Of a DNA stretch of 21,577 nt, positions 1 to 6,965 are shown in pieces. Under the pieces are notes generated by a model. It had not been told where the DNA came from. It worked only from the letters and a program-made list of their open reading frames with translations, and made no database searches. How positions within the stretch are numbered: the stretch's first letter is position 1; the number at the start of each line of letters is the position of its first letter. A program made the translations under genes and the position numbers. The stretch is from JALOPX01 sp041309605 (lineage in GTDB: Bacteria; Krumholzibacteriota; Krumholzibacteriia; Krumholzibacteriales; Krumholzibacteriaceae). Where the stretch lies: NCBI GenBank assembly GCA_041309605.1, contig JBFYZH010000094.1:1-21577 (forward strand), in the 5' to 3' direction.

Positions 1-16
1 GACGCTCTTCCGATCT
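1..16 (+). other. Illumina TruSeq adapter remnant (not genomic)
   Basis: The bases GACGCTCTTCCGATCT are identical to the last 16 bases of the standard Illumina TruSeq read-1 adapter. The genome-like sequence starts at about base 17: from base 18 the reading frame (I-L-L-L-V-F-S-I-L-P-A) aligns with the same region of the downstream paralogue (V-F-L-L-V-C-S-L-L-P-A). The contig therefore ends artificially inside a gene, and nothing should be inferred biologically from bases 1-16. Confidence 0.96.
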
Positions 17-17
17 A

Positions 18-1157
18 ATCCTCTTGCTTGTCTTCTCCATCCTTCCGGCGCGGCACGGCTGGTTCACGCACGACAGGTCCGATAATTACCTGGCCCGCGA
101 TTACGCCTACAACATGCTGGCCAGCCTGGAGCCGGACGCGATACTTATCACCAACGGCGATAACGACACCTACCCGATGTGGTATATCCAGAACGTCGAA
201 GGTTTCCGCCCGGACGTGCAGGTGGTGAACAGGATGCTTCTCAACACGTCATGGTACGTCAAACAGATAAGGGACCAGGACCCGCCCGTTCCCATGGACC
301 TGGACGATCAGGAAATCGACAGGTTGCGCCCGATAAGAAATCCGAGGGACGGGAGCGTGATCTGGATGTACGCCAGGGTTCTCGACCAGATCGTGCGTGC
401 CACGAACTGGAAAAGACCGATTTATTTCGGCGTAACCGTCCCTCCGGAAGTCTGGCAGATTTATTCGGAACACCTCGAAATGCAGGGCATGGTCAGGCGC
501 CTTGTCACGAGAAAAGGGAAATTCATGGTGAACGATTTCATGATTGAGCGCAATCTTTCGCATATTTTCCGGTGGGAGGGTATCCTGACCGATGAGGGTC
601 TCCACGACGGGTCACTCTACAAATCACCGGACGTGGTGACGATGTACCAGAACTATTCGGTCGCGGCGATGCAGCTTTCGATGAACAACGGTTACAGACA
701 GAATTTCTCCGACGCCATACGCTGGGGCGAATTCGCCTACGAGGTCAGCCCGGAATTCCAGTGGGGCAGAAAGGAACTCGGCGTATTCTACATGCGCGGC
801 GGCCATATGAAAGAGGCGCTGGCCTATTTCCGGAAAAATGCGGCCAGGGATCCGGGCAACTGCGATTTTCATCTGGGGATCGCGGGGGCGTACGAGAGCA
901 TGAACGATCTTGAATCGGCCCTGGAGGCTCTTGAAATCGCCTCGAAGGCCGTTCCGGATTGCAGGGATGTCTATACGCACGGATTCCATATTGCGGGCAC
1001 TCTCGGCAAGATGGACAAGGCGAGGGATTTCATCAAACGATGGGTGGATGGACATCCGGCTGACAAGGAGATGACCGCCCTTTTTTCCGATATCGACCGG
1101 GTGCTGCTGGAACAGTTCGACGGAAGGACGCCGGCGGATTCCGGCGTCGGCAGGTAA
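18..1157 (+). CDS. DUF2723 (GT-C, GT117-type) glycosyltransferase with TPR tail, 5'-truncated
   Basis: This is the C-terminal 379 residues of a DUF2723 membrane glycosyltransferase, a family proposed to transfer sugar from a polyprenyl-phosphate donor on the periplasmic side, probably O-linked to protein. The fragment starts in the last membrane helix and then shows the family signature TNGDNDTYPMWY, a LLNTSWY block, a KRPIYF block and a C-terminal tetratricopeptide-like region. It aligns without large gaps to about residue 476 onward of the next gene, at roughly half identity by eye, so the two are tandem paralogues. The 5' part, including the GT-C acidic motif, lies beyond the contig end. 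A TTG at 24 is not a real start. The gene ends in Gly-Arg-stop (AGG TAA), a Shine-Dalgarno-like ending with no gene immediately after it. The family call is firm; substrate is unknown. Confidence 0.88.
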   Translation: MLLLVFSILPARHGWFTHDRSDNYLARDYAYNMLASLEPDAILITNGDNDTYPMWYIQNVEGFRPDVQVVNRMLLNTSWYVKQIRDQDPPVPMDLDDQEIDRLRPIRNPRDGSVIWMYARVLDQIVRATNWKRPIYFGVTVPPEVWQIYSEHLEMQGMVRRLVTRKGKFMVNDFMIERNLSHIFRWEGILTDEGLHDGSLYKSPDVVTMYQNYSVAAMQLSMNNGYRQNFSDAIRWGEFAYEVSPEFQWGRKELGVFYMRGGHMKEALAYFRKNAARDPGNCDFHLGIAGAYESMNDLESALEALEIASKAVPDCRDVYTHGFHIAGTLGKMDKARDFIKRWVDGHPADKEMTALFSDIDRVLLEQFDGRTPADSGVGR

Positions 1158-1166
1158 AGACACGGT

Positions 1167-1200
1167 GTCCCGTCCGGGAATCGACGTTCCCGGACAGGAC
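1167..1200 (+). terminator. Strong hairpin after the first gene, possible terminator without U-tract
   Basis: Bases 1172-1180 (GTCCGGGAA) and 1187-1195 (TTCCCGGAC) form a perfect 9-bp stem with a 6-base loop. After one C/A mismatch it extends by a further GTCC/GGAC pairing (1167-1170 with 1197-1200). It begins 9 bases after the stop codon at 1157. No run of T follows, so it is not a canonical intrinsic terminator. It may instead stabilise the mRNA 3' end or slow polymerase. A weaker GCCGG/CCGGC hairpin follows at 1201-1218. Confidence 0.4.
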
Positions 1201-1257
1201 GCCGGTGAGCCAGCCGGCAGACCCCGGGAAAAATCCCTTCCAATCAACAGGTAATTA

Positions 1258-1287
1258 TTGTTAATTGGAACGGTCTGCATGTATTAT
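1258..1287 (+). promoter_or_regulatory. Possible sigma70-type promoter before the second DUF2723 gene
   Basis: In the A+T-rich part of the 171-bp gap there is TTGTTA (1258-1263), an 18-base spacer and TATTAT (1282-1287). This would start transcription near 1294, about 35 bases before the ATG at 1329. The region is clearly lower in GC than the surrounding coding sequence. The spacer is one base longer than ideal, and no experimental support can be seen. The remainder of the gap (1158-1328) holds the hairpins described separately and the small palindrome CCGGTAACCGG at 1298-1308. Confidence 0.4.
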
Positions 1288-1328
1288 TACGCATCGTCCG
1301 GTAACCGGAACCTGAAAGGGAAGGGTTC

Positions 1329-3896
1329 ATGTCCGAGAAGGTCCTCCACAGGTATACGGCATCGCTTGTATTCATCGTCAGCCTCGTGGTGTACGTGACG
1401 ACGATGGCCGTGACGGTATCGTTCTGGGACAGCGGTGAATTCATCGCCACTTCGTACATTCTCGGCATACCGCATTCCCCGGGAACGCCGCTCTACGTGC
1501 TCGTTGGAAGAGTCTTCTGCCTCCTGCCGCTCGCGCTGTCCGCCGCCCAGAAAGTGAACCTGTTGTCGGCCTTTTCCGCGGCGCTGGGAGTCCTGATGGC
1601 CTACCTGATCATGGCCCGCGTCGTGAGGTTCATGTTCGGCGCAGCCTCTACTGCCGCCGGCATTATAGCCCGGTGCGCCGGCCCGGCCGTTGGCGCGTTC
1701 TTCCTTGCCTTCAGCGATACATACTGGAGGAACGCGTCGGAAGCCGAGGTCTACGCTCTCAGTTCATTCGTGATAGGGCTTTGCACGATCCTCGCGCTGA
1801 ATTGGCTGGGCAATCCCGTCGCCGCCGGAAAAAAGGCGGGCGGGATGACCTTGGATGGCGAAGGTGGACGCGAAAACGGGATCATCCTTGAAAAATCGTC
1901 GAAAGATGCCGGGGAACGTTCCACGAACCTGGTCCTGCTCATAATATACCTGCTGTCGCTCGGGATAGGGTTCCACCTGGGGACCATCATGGTCTACGGC
2001 GGGATATTCCTCATGATGCTGATGGTCAGGGAGAAGTCCATCACCGACGCCGAACTTCTGGTATTCACCTTCGGGTTCGCGGTCCTCGTGGCGGATATGA
2101 CAATGCACAGGTATTCCTACCTGACGATCGCCGGGCTTCTCGTCTTCGCCCTTCTGGTGCTGTGGTCCACCCTGTCAAGGGGAAGGTTCGTGCTCGTGGC
2201 GACGGCCCTCTTCTTCCTCGGCATATCGGTCCACCTTTTTCTCTACATCCGTTCAGGGCTCAATCCATCCATCGACGAAGTCGACCCGCAGACCTGGCGC
2301 ACGCTCTACGCGCATTTGAGGCGCGAGCAGTACCCGCCCATCGACATGCTCGAAAGAAAAGCCCCCATCCTGTTCCAGATCAGGCATTTTACCCGCTATT
2401 TCCAGGAACAGTTCAGGCTGTTTGGGGACGTGAAGGCCGGGTCCCTCGGCCCCGGCGCGCTTTCCGCCATCATTCCCCTGGCGCTTGGCTTATACGGTAT
2501 CGCCGAAAATTACATCAGGGAAAGGAAAACATGGGTACTGAATTTCACGAACCTTGTCCTCAATTCCGCGGGACTTATCATCTTCCTGAATTTCAGCGCC
2601 GATGAGGTTCGGGAAAGGGATTATTTCTACGGAGGCGCGTTCTTTTTCTTTTCCATATTCATAGGCATCGGAGCCACATCGTTGATGATGCTCATGCTTC
2701 AACAGGCCAGGAAGACGGGCCGGAACCTTGCGCGTTTCGTCACTCCGGTCGCGGTATTTCTTCTCGTGTGCTCCCTGCTGCCCGCGGGAAATAACTGGTA
2801 TACCCACGACAGATCGGAAGACTACATACCCCGCGATTACGCGTGGAACATACTCGCGGGACTCGAACCCGACGCCATTATCTTCACCAACGGCGACAAC
2901 GACACGTTTCCGTTATGGTACGTCCAGTGTGTCGAAGGATACAGGACCGATGTAAGGGTGGCCAACCTCAGCCTGCTCAACACGGCATGGTACATCAGGC
3001 AGGTGCGCGACGAAAAGCCGGCGGTTCCGCTGAATCTCACGGACGAGGAGATCGACCGGCTCAAGCCGATAAGGGTCAGGGAGGGGATCCTGTGGACCAG
3101 GGACCTGGCGGTCAACCGGATAATCAGGGCGACCGACTGGAAGAGGCCGATTTACTTCGCCGTTACCGTACCGGCCGAGGTGTGGGAACGCTACGCCGAG
3201 AACCTGGAGATGCAGGGGATGGTAAGAAGGCTCGTTCCCGAAAAGGGAAAATACATGGTGAACGATTACCTTACGGCGAGGAACCTCGATGACATCTTCC
3301 TTTTTCGCGGAGTCCTCACCGACGACTGGAAACGCGACAATTCGACCTATAAATCGCCGGAAGTTCGGGATATGTTCGTCAATTTCTCGATAGCGGCGTT
3401 CCAGCTGGCCCAGCAGGAGTCTCAAAGAATGAACCATGCCGGAGCGGTCAAATGGGCCGAACGTTCCTATGAATTCAGTCCCGGGTTCGAGTGGCCGAGG
3501 AAGTATCTCGGGCTCTACTACACGAAAAACAGGCAGTACGACAAGGCTCTGGAGCATTATCGCCGGCAGCTGGAAATCGAACCGGGTAGGGGCGAATTCT
3601 GGGTGGGGCTTGCGGCCGTCCACGAATCGATGGGCGATCAGGGCAAAGCCCTCGAGGTCCTCAAGGAGGGCTGCGCAAAGGCTCCCGGGTCCAGGGACGT
3701 GTACGGCCACGCTTTCCGCGTGGCCGCGACTATGGGATCAGGAGACGAGGCGAAGGGATTCATAAGAAAATGGCTTGATTCTCATCCGGACGATGCGGAG
3801 TTCGGGACGCTCGACAGGGACATCGACAGGATACTGGTGGAGGAATTCGGCGTCGCGGGACCCGCGGAAAGCGTGAGCGGAAAGGAATCGCGGTGA
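1329..3896 (+). CDS. DUF2723 (GT-C, GT117-type) membrane glycosyltransferase with C-terminal TPR region
   Basis: This 855-residue protein is a complete DUF2723 family member. Near the N-terminus, after the first membrane helix, FWDSGEF (about 32-38) followed by HSPGTPLY is the family's acidic GT-C motif. Multiple hydrophobic helices run to about residue 485, with the RERDYFY motif at about 428-434. The soluble part carries TNGDNDTFPLWY (520-531) and TPR-like repeats at about 690-830. Related Bacteroidota proteins are annotated as protein O-mannosyltransferase-like, using polyprenyl-phosphate sugar outside the membrane; the actual substrate here is inferred only. The ATG at 1329 is preceded by a GGGAAGGG-type ribosome site. 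The stop overlaps the next start by 4 bases (GTGA), implying translational coupling. It is a tandem paralogue of the preceding gene. Confidence 0.9.
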   Translation: MSEKVLHRYTASLVFIVSLVVYVTTMAVTVSFWDSGEFIATSYILGIPHSPGTPLYVLVGRVFCLLPLALSAAQKVNLLSAFSAALGVLMAYLIMARVVRFMFGAASTAAGIIARCAGPAVGAFFLAFSDTYWRNASEAEVYALSSFVIGLCTILALNWLGNPVAAGKKAGGMTLDGEGGRENGIILEKSSKDAGERSTNLVLLIIYLLSLGIGFHLGTIMVYGGIFLMMLMVREKSITDAELLVFTFGFAVLVADMTMHRYSYLTIAGLLVFALLVLWSTLSRGRFVLVATALFFLGISVHLFLYIRSGLNPSIDEVDPQTWRTLYAHLRREQYPPIDMLERKAPILFQIRHFTRYFQEQFRLFGDVKAGSLGPGALSAIIPLALGLYGIAENYIRERKTWVLNFTNLVLNSAGLIIFLNFSADEVRERDYFYGGAFFFFSIFIGIGATSLMMLMLQQARKTGRNLARFVTPVAVFLLVCSLLPAGNNWYTHDRSEDYIPRDYAWNILAGLEPDAIIFTNGDNDTFPLWYVQCVEGYRTDVRVANLSLLNTAWYIRQVRDEKPAVPLNLTDEEIDRLKPIRVREGILWTRDLAVNRIIRATDWKRPIYFAVTVPAEVWERYAENLEMQGMVRRLVPEKGKYMVNDYLTARNLDDIFLFRGVLTDDWKRDNSTYKSPEVRDMFVNFSIAAFQLAQQESQRMNHAGAVKWAERSYEFSPGFEWPRKYLGLYYTKNRQYDKALEHYRRQLEIEPGRGEFWVGLAAVHESMGDQGKALEVLKEGCAKAPGSRDVYGHAFRVAATMGSGDEAKGFIRKWLDSHPDDAEFGTLDRDIDRILVEEFGVAGPAESVSGKESR

Positions 3897-4855
3897 CAAA
3901 CAGGGTCGTCGTTACCGGTGCGGCGGGGTTCATAGGATCGCAACTGACCGACAGGCTGCTGGAAGACGGCTGCCTGGTTACCGGCGTCGACTGTTTCACC
4001 GATTATTACGATCCGGCAAGAAAGCGCCTGCACCTGTCGAAGGCCATGACCATGGATAATTTTACGCTCGTCGAGGAAGATCTCAACAGGGCCGACCTGG
4101 TCTCGATATTCGAGGGGGCGGGCGTCATCTTTCACCTGGCGGCGCAGGCGGGTGTCCGGAGGAGCTGGGGAAGCGAATTCAACCATTACGTCGATTGCAA
4201 CATCCTCGCCACGCAGAAGGTCCTCGAAGCGCTGCGCGTAACGGCGGGCGCGAGGCTGATCTACTCGAGTTCGAGTTCGGTATACGGTGAGACTCGCGAT
4301 CTCCCGATGCGCGAGGACCACAGACTCAGGCCGGTATCCCCCTACGGCGCGACGAAACTTTCGGGAGAGGACCTCTGCGAGCTGTATCATGACAACTTCG
4401 GGATCGAGTTTGCGGCGCTGCGATATTTTACGGTCTACGGCCCGCGCCAGCGGCCCGACATGGCGTTCAGCCGTTTCATCAAGGCCGCCATTCAAGGTGA
4501 TAGTATCGAGGTTTACGGAGACGGCAGGCAGACGAGGGATTTCACCTACGTCTCCGACGCGGTCGAGGCCAACATCCTGGCTTCACGCTACGGAGGCGGC
4601 GAAAGGATATTCAATATTGGCGGGGGGAGCAGAGTATCGGTCCTCGATGTTCTCGATATCATCGGGCGCGAAACGGGCAAAGCCCTGGACGTGAGGTTTA
4701 CCGGGCGCGCAAGCGGGGATGTCACGGACACCTGGGCGGATACGTCGCGCGCGGCCGCCGAGCTCGGTTTTTCTCCTTCGACGGGGCTTGAAGAGGGCCT
4801 GGCGATGGAAGTGGAATGGTACAGGGATTACCTGGATCAGTTTTCGGGGAGGTAA
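3893..4855 (+). CDS. NAD-dependent nucleotide-sugar epimerase/dehydratase (extended SDR, UDP-glucuronate/UDP-glucose 4-epimerase-like)
   Basis: This 320-residue cytoplasmic extended-SDR enzyme is of the usual length for the family. It has the NAD-binding GAAGFIG (9-15), the serine cluster SSSSSVYG (125-132) and the catalytic Tyr151-x3-Lys155 in PYGATK. The FTDYYDPARK stretch (36-44) and the block ending RQRPDMAFSRFIKA resemble UDP-glucuronate 4-epimerases. The later GDGRQTRDFTYV and GDVTDTWAD blocks are typical of the wider family. It probably interconverts a UDP-sugar for the glycans made by its neighbours; the exact substrate cannot be read from motifs. It uses a GTG start inside the preceding stop (4-base overlap). 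Its own last codons, GGG AGG TAA, form the ribosome site of the next gene. Confidence 0.88.
   Translation: MTNRVVVTGAAGFIGSQLTDRLLEDGCLVTGVDCFTDYYDPARKRLHLSKAMTMDNFTLVEEDLNRADLVSIFEGAGVIFHLAAQAGVRRSWGSEFNHYVDCNILATQKVLEALRVTAGARLIYSSSSSVYGETRDLPMREDHRLRPVSPYGATKLSGEDLCELYHDNFGIEFAALRYFTVYGPRQRPDMAFSRFIKAAIQGDSIEVYGDGRQTRDFTYVSDAVEANILASRYGGGERIFNIGGGSRVSVLDVLDIIGRETGKALDVRFTGRASGDVTDTWADTSRAAAELGFSPSTGLEEGLAMEVEWYRDYLDQFSGR
4846..4853 (+). promoter_or_regulatory. Shine-Dalgarno built from the epimerase stop region, decides the TTG start at 4860
   Basis: GGGGAGGT at 4846-4853 overlaps the last Arg codon and stop (AGG TAA) of the epimerase. It lies 7 bases before TTG at 4860. This fixes the start of the next gene at 4860 rather than at an ATG 141 bases upstream (4719), and suggests coupled translation. 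Confidence 0.75.
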
Positions 4856-4859
4856 AAAC

Positions 4860-5801
4860 TTGAATAGTGACGGCAAATATTTCATTTCAGTCGTAATCCC
4901 CGTGTTCAACGAGGAGGAAAGCCTTCCCGAGTTATATTCGAAGCTTACCGCCATGCTGGAGAGAACCGCGGCCGGGCATGAACTGATTTTCATAGACGAC
5001 GGCTCCACGGACAGGTCGCTGGGAGTGGTGAGATCTCTGAGGGACAGGGACAGGCGGGTCAAAACGATCGCCTTCAACCGCAACTACGGCAAATCCCCGG
5101 CTCTTTCGGAAGGATTCAAGGCGGCTCGCGGCGATATCGTGATCACGATCGACGCGGATCTCCAGGACAATCCCGACGAGATTCCGGGAATGGTAAAAAA
5201 GCTCGACGAGGGGTACGACCTGATCTCCGGATGGAAGATAAGCAGGAAGGATCCTTTCACCAAGACCTTCCCGTCGAAGGTGTTCAATTTTGTATCGTCA
5301 ATGGTGACGGGAATAAAACTGCACGATATAAACTGCGGCCTGAAGGTCTACAGAAGCGAGGTCGTGAAAAGGATCAATGTATACGGAGAATTGCACCGTG
5401 TCATTCCCGTCCTGGCGGGATGGGAGGGGTTCAGGATCGGCGAGAAGAGCGTTTCGCATTCCCAGAGAAAGTACGGCAGGAGCAAATACGGAATGAACAG
5501 GTTCCTCAACGGCATGTTCGACCTCATCACGGTGATGTTCATCACGCGACGCTCGACCACGCCGATGCATTTTTTCGGGAGAATGGCGGTCTGTTTCCTC
5601 ACGCTGGGCGGTGTGATCAATCTGTATTTCCTGTTCCAATGGATCATAGGCAAGGGACTCCACGTCAGGCCCCTGATGGTCGTGGGCCTTGTAATGATCG
5701 TGATCGCGATACAGATTTTTTCGATCGGCCTGTTGGCCGAGATGTTTTCGGCCAACCAGGAGAGGACCTTTTCTTTCCGCGAATACCGGATCGACGATTA
5801 A
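4860..5801 (+). CDS. GT2 polyprenyl-phosphate sugar synthase with two C-terminal membrane segments (GtrB/ArnC/CsbB-like)
   Basis: This 313-residue enzyme is predicted to transfer a sugar from a nucleotide donor to undecaprenyl phosphate on the cytoplasmic face, giving a lipid-linked monosaccharide for GT-C enzymes. The GT-A fold shows VVIPVFNEEE (11-20), IDDGSTD (45-51), the metal-binding DADLQD (98-103) and the NCGLKVYR block (158-165). Two hydrophobic helices follow at about 241-262 and 272-294. Length and layout match GtrB/ArnC/CsbB proteins (about 310-330 residues). An upstream in-frame ATG at 4719 would add 47 basic residues lying inside the epimerase, with no hydrophobic or domain content. 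TTG 4860 has a strong ribosome site. No GtrA/GtcA-type flippase gene accompanies it here. The transferred sugar is unknown. Confidence 0.87.
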   Translation: MNSDGKYFISVVIPVFNEEESLPELYSKLTAMLERTAAGHELIFIDDGSTDRSLGVVRSLRDRDRRVKTIAFNRNYGKSPALSEGFKAARGDIVITIDADLQDNPDEIPGMVKKLDEGYDLISGWKISRKDPFTKTFPSKVFNFVSSMVTGIKLHDINCGLKVYRSEVVKRINVYGELHRVIPVLAGWEGFRIGEKSVSHSQRKYGRSKYGMNRFLNGMFDLITVMFITRRSTTPMHFFGRMAVCFLTLGGVINLYFLFQWIIGKGLHVRPLMVVGLVMIVIAIQIFSIGLLAEMFSANQERTFSFREYRIDD

Positions 5802-5819
5802 CAGAACGGGGAAGCGAAA

Positions 5820-6959
5820 TTGCGAATCTGTCTTGTCGGGCCCGCCTGGCCGTACAGAGGCGGGATATCGCATTACAATACGTGTCTGGCGAAGGAACTG
5901 CTCAAGCGGCACGATGTGGATGTAGTCAATTTCAGCAGGCTTTATCCGGATGCTTTTTTCCCCGGGAAGACACAGTACGACGAGAGTGGAAGCGCCCACA
6001 TGGTGCCGTCAAGCCGGATCATTGACTCGATAAATCCTTTCACATGGATCAGGGCGGGACTGCGCATCGCACGGAGCAGGCCCGACCTGACGATCGTGCA
6101 GTGGTGGCATCCATTCTTCGCGCCCGCCCTCGCGAAGATATGCCTGATCCTGAGATTGTTCGGCGGAACGAAAATAATCATGATCTGTCACAACGTCGTC
6201 CCCCACGAGCCTTCCGCGGTCGACAGGCTGCTCACGCGTATCGCGTTCGCTCCGGCCCACGGATTCGTCGTGCAGTCCCGGGGGGACGGAAAGGATCTTG
6301 CCGGCATCAGGCGAAACGCCAGGTTCATAACGCGGGCGCATCCCGTCTACGATTTTTTCCGGACCGGCGATACCGGCAGGAGCGAGGCCCGGGAAAGTAT
6401 CGGCGAACCGGGCGGGCCGCTCGTGCTTTTTTTCGGGTACATCAGGGCGTACAAGGGATTGGATCATCTTATAAGAGCGATGTCTCTCGTAAGGAAAAGC
6501 CTCGACGCGCGCCTTCTTGTGGTCGGGGAGTTCTATGAGGACAGGTCGCCGTACGATGAACTGGTGAAGGTTCTGGGGCTCGATGGAGCGGTCCGGTTCG
6601 TGGACCGGTACGTGGGAAACGAAGAGGTTCATCTGTTTTTCACCGCTTCGGATATAGTCGTTCTTCCTTACAACTCGGCGACGCAGAGCGGGATCGCCCA
6701 GATCGCGATGGCATTCCACAGGCCGATGATCGTGACCGACGTCGGCGGGCTGGCCGAAACGGTCAGTGAGGGAAGGACGGGTTTCGTCGTGAAATCCGGC
6801 GATCCGGAGGCCATCGCGGACAGGATCGTCGCCTTCTTTCGGCAGGATCTGGCCGGGAGGATGGAACCGTGTTTCGAGGAGGAGATGAAGCGTTTCACCT
6901 GGTCGGGATTGACGGAAGCGATAGACGCTTTCTACCTTGATATCAGCGCGGGGAGGTGA
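5820..6959 (+). CDS. Glycosyltransferase family 4 (GT-B)
   Basis: This is a 379-residue retaining-type GT-B enzyme, cytoplasmic or peripheral to the membrane. The N-terminal acceptor domain begins MRICLVGPAWPYRGGISHYN, with the glycine loop typical of GT4. The C-terminal nucleotide-sugar domain shows LFFGYIRAYKGLDHLI (about 203-218). Instead of the common E-G-F-G-L-P motif it has LPYNSATQSGIAQIA (282-295) followed by PMIVTDVGGLAE (302-313), a recognised variant. It probably adds one sugar to the growing lipid-linked chain. The start is TTG at 5820, 18 bases after the preceding stop, with GGGGAAG upstream. The gene ends Ala-Gly-Arg-stop (GGG AGG TGA), which forms the ribosome site of the next gene. 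Donor and linkage cannot be predicted. Confidence 0.9.
   Translation: MRICLVGPAWPYRGGISHYNTCLAKELLKRHDVDVVNFSRLYPDAFFPGKTQYDESGSAHMVPSSRIIDSINPFTWIRAGLRIARSRPDLTIVQWWHPFFAPALAKICLILRLFGGTKIIMICHNVVPHEPSAVDRLLTRIAFAPAHGFVVQSRGDGKDLAGIRRNARFITRAHPVYDFFRTGDTGRSEARESIGEPGGPLVLFFGYIRAYKGLDHLIRAMSLVRKSLDARLLVVGEFYEDRSPYDELVKVLGLDGAVRFVDRYVGNEEVHLFFTASDIVVLPYNSATQSGIAQIAMAFHRPMIVTDVGGLAETVSEGRTGFVVKSGDPEAIADRIVAFFRQDLAGRMEPCFEEEMKRFTWSGLTEAIDAFYLDISAGR
6950..6959 (+). promoter_or_regulatory. Shine-Dalgarno embedded in the GT4 stop region, decides TTG start at 6966
   Basis: GGGGAGGTGA covers the final Gly-Arg codons and stop of the GT4 gene. Its GGAGG core lies 9 bases before TTG 6966. The same Gly-Arg-stop arrangement precedes the gene at 4860. 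Confidence 0.7.
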
Positions 6960-6965
6960 AGCATA

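Noticed and set aside
24..26. TTG as the start of the first gene
   Set aside because: The frame is open to the contig edge and aligns upstream with the paralogue. The gene is truncated by the contig end, which carries adapter sequence.
1165..1254. 29-codon GTG frame in the first intergenic gap, ending AGG TAA
   Set aside because: It lies across the strong hairpin, encodes a proline/glycine-rich peptide with no features, and its start is 10 bases from only a weak ribosome site. Chance is the simplest explanation.
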